Shown: positions 59,359 through 64,000 of the stretch, in pieces
Layout: every line of letters begins with the position of its first letter
How positions within the stretch are numbered: the first letter of the stretch is position 1
Source: an uncultured bacterium
Lineage (GTDB): Bacteria; Cyanobacteriota; Vampirovibrionia; Gastranaerophilales; Gastranaerophilaceae
Assembly (NCBI GenBank): GCA_949300485.1
Contig: CASGEL010000001.1
Span: forward strand, 186,001 to 250,000
Direction of reading: 5' to 3'
DNA length: 64,000 nucleotides
Notes under the pieces: model-generated
What the model saw: the letters and a program-made list of their open reading frames with translations, nothing else
Database searches by the model: none
Told to the model about the DNA's origin: nothing
Translations under genes and position numbers: made by a program

Positions 59359-61263
59359 TCAAACTATATCATGTTCTATAAGCGAAATAAATTCTTTGAC
59401 CAAATTGTCATTCCATTTTTTACCCATATCGGCTTTAATAATTTCAAGCGCATCTTGACCTGAAAGCTTTGCTCGATAAGGGCGTTGTTCTGTTAATGCA
59501 AAATATTCATCTATAATAAGAATAATCTGAGATGTTAGAGGTATTTCATCTTTTGATATTTTATTAGGATAACCTGTACCGTCCCAGTTTTCATGATGAT
59601 GTTCAATAATAGGTAAAACGTCTTGGATATAAGAAATTGGTTTTAAAATTTCTCTTGCTGCAATGACGGGATGATTTTTAATAGTTTCACGTTCCTCATC
59701 AGTAAGCGGAGTGGCCTTTTGTAAAAGATCAGAAGGCAGCATAAGATTTCCTATATCATATAACAGTACAGCCACTCTAAGATTATCAATTTCATCTTTT
59801 GGAAGGTCAAACCTTTTGGCAAGGCTCACTGCCATTTGAACTTTTTGTTTAATAACACCCGGAGTATGCATAGGATTGTATAATTTTGTCAACATATCCG
59901 CAACTGTATATAATCCTTCTTTTGAAGATTCATTTTTATTTGCTTCCTTAAGTTTTTGACATAATTCTTTGGATAAATGCTTTGCTTTAGGAATTCTGTT
60001 TTTAGATAAAATATCTAAGAAAGTATTAACAGCAATTTCTTGCCAATATGTTTCTGAAATAGGTTTTGCAAGTGTAACTCTGTTTCTACCATTTCGTTTT
60101 GAGGTATACATTGCCTGATCTGTTAGTTCTAAAAGTTCTTCTGAATTTTCACTGTGTTCAAAATATGTTGCAACACCCAAACTGCCAGTAATATGACCAA
60201 CAGTATCTATTTCTGCTTTTTCTATTGATTTACGAATTCTTTCTGCCGCAGCCATAGCTCCTTCAGAATTGATACCAGGCAATAATACATTAAATTCTTC
60301 TCCGCCGATACGGGCAGGAATATCGACAGATCTGGCATTGGATTTTAAAACATCAGCAATTGTCTTGATTGCTAAATCCCCATAAGTGTGCCCGTATGTA
60401 TCATTTATTTTTTTCAAATAGTCTAAATCAATTCCGATAATAGAAAATGGTTGTTTTTGACGTTTGGCACGCTGAACTTCTTTTTCCAAAGCTTCTTCAA
60501 AATATCTTCGATTATATAATCCTGTCAAAGCATCCGTAACGGCCTGTTCTCTGACAGCTTGAAATAAATCGGCAATAGTTATTGCCATTTCAATCTGTTT
60601 TGCAAACAATCCCAAAAAATCCATTTCAGCACTTGCAAGTTCTTCTCTTGCGGAAAATACACAAAACCAGCCAAATTCATTTTTTTGAGCTACTAGCGGA
60701 ACTACAATAACCGATTTTATCGGTTGATTTGTAAGAATTTTATTAACAGTTTCCTGAGATAATTCCGGTAACACCGCACTTAAGGATAAATCAATAGATT
60801 TTGTCTGAATAATTGTTCTTTGCCTCATTGTATCAGCAAATACACTTTCATTAGAATAATTTAAACGTCTTGTCTGAATACCAGGCGGCCCGATCAGATT
60901 ATTCAATCTATCAATCAAAGCATCATTTGATTGAGCTATAATATGCATATAATCGCCTTGCTCATCAACACATTTTTTAAGAATGACACAGTGCATATAA
61001 CCAAGTTCGCCTTGAGTACTGTTTACTATAGCTTCCAATACATTTTCCAAAGGAGTTGAAGAATTCATCATATCCCAGATATGCTGAAGGGTAAACATAC
61101 GCTTATTGGCATCATTTAATTCTTCGGTTCGTTCTGCAATCTCTTTTTCCAGTTCAATGTTTCTTTCATAAATTTCAAGATAGTCACGTTTTTCATGGTA
61201 GATATTATTTTCTACCTCAGAAACCTTACGTGTTAGTTCTTTAAACTTATCAAATAACCCCAT
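59359..61263 (-). CDS. GAF-GGDEF-HD-GYP signalling protein with altered HD motif
   Basis: A 634-residue cytoplasmic protein. An N-terminal coiled coil (about 10-55), a GAF domain (about 60-215), a GGDEF domain (about 235-400) with GGEEF near 320 and so likely active diguanylate cyclase, and a C-terminal HD-GYP-like domain (about 430-630). In the last, HHENWDGTGYP is intact but the HD motif reads YDIGNL instead of HDIGK, losing a metal ligand. The phosphodiesterase part may be inactive or regulatory. c-di-GMP made here could affect the type IV pilus. It lies 5 bases from the end of convergent aroC. Confidence 0.88.
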   Translation of the reverse strand: MGLFDKFKELTRKVSEVENNIYHEKRDYLEIYERNIELEKEIAERTEELNDANKRMFTLQHIWDMMNSSTPLENVLEAIVNSTQGELGYMHCVILKKCVDEQGDYMHIIAQSNDALIDRLNNLIGPPGIQTRRLNYSNESVFADTMRQRTIIQTKSIDLSLSAVLPELSQETVNKILTNQPIKSVIVVPLVAQKNEFGWFCVFSAREELASAEMDFLGLFAKQIEMAITIADLFQAVREQAVTDALTGLYNRRYFEEALEKEVQRAKRQKQPFSIIGIDLDYLKKINDTYGHTYGDLAIKTIADVLKSNARSVDIPARIGGEEFNVLLPGINSEGAMAAAERIRKSIEKAEIDTVGHITGSLGVATYFEHSENSEELLELTDQAMYTSKRNGRNRVTLAKPISETYWQEIAVNTFLDILSKNRIPKAKHLSKELCQKLKEANKNESSKEGLYTVADMLTKLYNPMHTPGVIKQKVQMAVSLAKRFDLPKDEIDNLRVAVLLYDIGNLMLPSDLLQKATPLTDEERETIKNHPVIAAREILKPISYIQDVLPIIEHHHENWDGTGYPNKISKDEIPLTSQIILIIDEYFALTEQRPYRAKLSGQDALEIIKADMGKKWNDNLVKEFISLIEHDIV

Positions 61264-61314
61264 AAAGACCCTTTACAAACTGATTACAGGTATAATAATT
61301 ATACAACTATTTTC

Positions 61315-62361
61315 CTAAAATATCAAGCTATCTATAACTTTCACCACTTCTCTAGGGCTTGGGAAATTTGTACAGGCATCAATATTCCTTTTTAGTCTAC
61401 ATTTTCTTTTAAAACATGGTTGACAAGGCAATCCTTCTCCCCCTAATGCTACATATTTGGAGCTGTCACCATATGGTGCCAAAACTTCTTTTGGGGTACA
61501 AGTGAAAATAGTGATTACTGCAGGTTTTCCTGTTGCCCAGGCCAAATGTGCGCTGCCGCTGTCAGGTGCCATCACAAGATTTGCTCTTGAAAATAACTCC
61601 ATAAGCTCCATAATATCTGTTTTTCCTGCAAGGTTTATAAACCTGTTACGGCTTATGTAGTTAATCATGTCACTATCATTCGGCCCGCCTGTAAATACTA
61701 AATTACATTTGTCATATATACTATCAACAACATTTCTCCAACTATCTTTATTCCAGTGTTTATTCTTCCAAGTAGTTGCAGGAGCAATTACAACAAGCGG
61801 TTTTTGACTGTCAATGCCTTTAAGAATTTCATCAATTTTCTTAATTTGCGCATCGCTTCTCGGCGGCAATGAAACATTTATTTTTTCCGGTTTTATACCA
61901 AGATGTTCCGCATACTTTAAATAATTTAAAACAATAGGAGAATTTGGTGTGTAAGAAATATCATCAATCCATTCATTTCCACCCAGGATTGCAAATTCTC
62001 TAGCTTCTTTTGATATAATTCTTCTTTTAGCACCGCAAAATAACATCCAGTATAAACTTTTTAGCATCATTTGCGAATCAATAGCAATATCAAATTTTTC
62101 GGCTCTGAGTTCTTTTAAAATAGCTAAATATTCTTTGAAACTTTCAATAGAAAATCCTCTCTTTTTCCATTTTTGAATTGGTACTAATATCGCCCTATCT
62201 ACGCAAGGATTATCTTTAACAACCTGAATACCTTTTTCAGATACCAGCCAGGTAACTTCGTATCCTGCATCTTTTAAAGCATTTGCAAGAGGTATATTAA
62301 AAATCACATCTCCTAAAGAAGACAGTTTTATAAGCAAAACTTTTTGTTTTTTTTCTTCCAT
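61315..62361 (-). CDS. Glycosyltransferase family 9, heptosyltransferase type
   Basis: A 348-residue GT-B enzyme. The N-terminus KVLLIKLSSLGDVIFNIPLANAL is the typical heptosyltransferase start (WaaC/WaaF). The C-terminal domain has VFTGGPNDSDMI, LAGKTDIMEL and APDSGSAHLAWATGKPAVTIF-type donor-binding sequence. It adds a heptose or similar sugar to the lipopolysaccharide core on the cytoplasmic face of the inner membrane. The late Cys-rich PCQPCFKRKCRLKRNIDAC is common in this family. Agrees with the KdsC-like gene in pointing to LPS. Confidence 0.9.
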   Translation of the reverse strand: MEEKKQKVLLIKLSSLGDVIFNIPLANALKDAGYEVTWLVSEKGIQVVKDNPCVDRAILVPIQKWKKRGFSIESFKEYLAILKELRAEKFDIAIDSQMMLKSLYWMLFCGAKRRIISKEAREFAILGGNEWIDDISYTPNSPIVLNYLKYAEHLGIKPEKINVSLPPRSDAQIKKIDEILKGIDSQKPLVVIAPATTWKNKHWNKDSWRNVVDSIYDKCNLVFTGGPNDSDMINYISRNRFINLAGKTDIMELMELFSRANLVMAPDSGSAHLAWATGKPAVITIFTCTPKEVLAPYGDSSKYVALGGEGLPCQPCFKRKCRLKRNIDACTNFPSPREVVKVIDSLIF

Positions 62362-62418
62362 TTACCATTTACCATTTTCCAATAAAATCAAGCATACATC
62401 AATTATATTGCAAAAATA

Positions 62419-62949
62419 TTATTTGTCATTTTGATGTAAAAATGTAATATATTTATCACCATACTTTTTTTGTTTCAATACAGAAAAACTATTAAAATCT
62501 ACATCAGTCACATGTTCTAAAATTACAATTCCACCGCATATTTTTGAAATAACTTCGAGAGATTTTTCATATATGCCTGAAAAATACGGCGGATCGATAT
62601 AAATTATATCAAATTTGTAATCCAAATTTTTACAAATTTTTATACTATCCCCAAGAATCAATTTTAAATCATTCTCCTTTTCATATTTTCTAAAGTTATA
62701 TTTAATAACATTATAAACTTTTCTGTTTTTTTCTATAGAAACAACTTTAGAAAAACCCCTTGATAAAGCTTCGAGCCCCATAATTCCTGACCCTGCATAC
62801 ATATCAAGGAAGCTTGCTTCCTCAAATTCAATAATAGACTGCAAAGTATTAAAAACACTCATCCTTACTTTTGATAAAGTCGGTCGGGTTATATTTTCAT
62901 CAGGTGCTGTAATTTTTTGCCCCTTATATTTGCCTGCTGTAATATTCAT
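62419..62949 (-). CDS. rsmD: 16S rRNA (guanine-966-N2)-methyltransferase
   Basis: A 176-residue SAM-dependent methyltransferase of the RsmD family. It begins with NITAGKYKGQKITAP, then RPTLSKVRMSVFNTLQ. The SAM-binding loop is LDMYAGSGIMGLEALSRG and the catalytic D-P-P-Y is in IYIDPPYFSGIYE. Normal length and cytoplasmic. It probably forms a run with the GT9 gene downstream (57-base gap). Confidence 0.94.
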   Translation of the reverse strand: MNITAGKYKGQKITAPDENITRPTLSKVRMSVFNTLQSIIEFEEASFLDMYAGSGIMGLEALSRGFSKVVSIEKNRKVYNVIKYNFRKYEKENDLKLILGDSIKICKNLDYKFDIIYIDPPYFSGIYEKSLEVISKICGGIVILEHVTDVDFNSFSVLKQKKYGDKYITFLHQNDK

Positions 62950-62980
62950 ATTTCTAATTTATCATAAAAAGTTTTAATAA

Positions 62981-63012
62981 AAAAAGACCCGGAAATAATT
63001 CCGAGTCTTTTC
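62981..63012 (-). terminator. Intrinsic terminator of tpiA
   Basis: A stem around GAC-CCGGAA and TTCCG-A-GTC has one mismatch and A-run/T-run arms, 20 bases after the tpiA stop codon. Confidence 0.75.
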
Positions 63013-63031
63013 TTTCGACTGTCAATCAAAA

Positions 63032-63829
63032 TTATTTTACGGCAACTTTCATTGTTTTTTCGATAATTTCATTAAAGCTGTCAGCTTTTAATGAAGCACC
63101 ACCGATTAAAGCACCATCGATATCAGATTTAGACATTTGTTCTTCAATAGTTGAAGGTTTTACAGAACCACCGTATAGAATTCTTATAGAATCAGCAGCT
63201 TGAGCGCCTGCAACTTCAGCAACAACTCCTCTGATCATTTTGATAACTCTGTTAGCTTCATCAGCATCACAAGATTTTCCGGTACCGATAGCCCAGATTG
63301 GTTCGTAAGCAATAACTGACTTAGCAACATCTTCTGAAGAAATTCCATCTAATGCAGCTCTGATTTGAGAAGCAATATGAGAATCTGTAACACCAGCTTC
63401 TCTTTGTTCTAAAGTTTCACCACAACAGATGATTGGAATTAAACCGCCTGCTAAAATAGCTTTTGCTTTTTTATTAATCATTTCATCTGTTTCAGAGAAA
63501 TATTGTCTTCTTTCAGAGTGACCGATGATAACAAAAGAACATCCTGCATCCTTTAACATTTCAACAGAAATTTCGCCTGTATAAGCACCTGAAGATTCCC
63601 AGTGGCAGTTTTGACCAGCAACGTACAATTTTGAACCTTTGCAACCACAATCGCAAGGGATTTCTGCAACCTGATTTAATGAAGTAAATACAGGAGCAAT
63701 TACAACTGTAGGTAATTGCGGTGCATTAAATTTATCTACAAAAGATTTAATACCTTCATATAAAGCTTTAGCTTCACTTTGAAGAAGGTTCATTTTCCAG
63801 TTTCCTGCAATAATTGGTTTTCTTGACAT
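63032..63829 (-). CDS. tpiA: Triosephosphate isomerase
   Basis: A 265-residue glycolytic enzyme interconverting dihydroxyacetone phosphate and glyceraldehyde 3-phosphate. IAGNWKMN carries the catalytic Asn and Lys, IIGHSERRQYF the catalytic His, and AYEPIWAIGTGK the catalytic Glu and flexible loop. It ends in ILYGGSVKPS and DGALIGGASL. A CDCGCKG insertion near residue 60 is unusual. An AAAGGAG box precedes the ATG. The 171 bases to the right edge hold no gene I can support. Confidence 0.97.
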   Translation of the reverse strand: MSRKPIIAGNWKMNLLQSEAKALYEGIKSFVDKFNAPQLPTVVIAPVFTSLNQVAEIPCDCGCKGSKLYVAGQNCHWESSGAYTGEISVEMLKDAGCSFVIIGHSERRQYFSETDEMINKKAKAILAGGLIPIICCGETLEQREAGVTDSHIASQIRAALDGISSEDVAKSVIAYEPIWAIGTGKSCDADEANRVIKMIRGVVAEVAGAQAADSIRILYGGSVKPSTIEEQMSKSDIDGALIGGASLKADSFNEIIEKTMKVAVK

Positions 63830-64000
63830 AATACAATCTCCTTTAATAGTACCACTTACACGACGTATTTTATATTAAACAAATTTTCAATGCAACTTAT
63901 CATTAGACTTCCACACTACTGCTTTATTTCAAAATAAGATAAATTAATGGAAGAAAGATTAAACCTTATTATAATATTGGGAAGATGTTATAGGTTTGAT

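Overview
The window is AT-rich chromosomal DNA from a bacterium with an outer membrane. Signs of that envelope are a signal-peptide porin, a LolA-like carrier, a KdsC-like phosphatase, a heptosyltransferase-type GT9 enzyme and a PilMN/PilO complex. The best guess is a non-photosynthetic gut cyanobacterium (Melainabacteria/Vampirovibrionia, order Gastranaerophilales). That rests on low GC, ordinary housekeeping genes mixed with many lineage-specific hypothetical proteins, and at least six unrelated proteins carrying an F-G-A / F-T-G / F-N-G type motif near the N-terminus. The placement is inference, not proof.

Layout. 1-7.4 kb: a partial gene, a SulP anion transporter, a sugar-porter MFS protein, a membrane-anchored LysM protein, and a DtxR-type regulator coupled to a His-tailed membrane protein. 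7.5-23.8 kb: a UvrD-type helicase fused to an iron-sulfur nuclease, several motif-bearing hypothetical proteins, a DMT transporter, a DJ-1/PfpI protein, an HD phosphohydrolase, a porin, a ferritin-like protein, tRNA-Ala(GGC) and a lysozyme-like protein. 24-27.2 kb: a sulfate-activation cassette (cysD, a DUF2061 gene, cysNC) facing a decayed sulfotransferase gene. 27.2-39.1 kb: a divergent cluster of 15 genes that matches aryl polyene (APE) pigment clusters almost gene for gene. 39.1-53 kb: a DUF1848 gene, tRNA-Ala(TGC), glutaredoxin, ppdK, the kdsC-TPR-lysC operon, a sensor kinase, a primary sigma factor, rlmB and nadA. 53.2-64 kb: a fused PilM-PilN and PilO, a radical SAM protein, an aldolase-like enzyme, a lone receiver domain, aroC, a GAF-GGDEF-HD-GYP protein, a GT9 glycosyltransferase, rsmD and tpiA.

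How the genes fit together. The APE-like cluster has ketosynthases, ketoreductase, dehydratases, two acyl carrier proteins, chain-length factor, starter-activating ligase, thioesterase, acyltransferases, LolA-like carrier, MMPL exporter and its own phosphopantetheinyl transferase. It should therefore be able to make a polyene and move it to the outer membrane. No gene for making an aromatic starter is present in the window. The sulfation cassette can in principle make PAPS from sulfate, but the sulfotransferase beside it is interrupted. The SulP transporter 20 kb away could supply sulfate (inference). No CRISPR array, insertion sequence, prophage or rRNA operon was seen.
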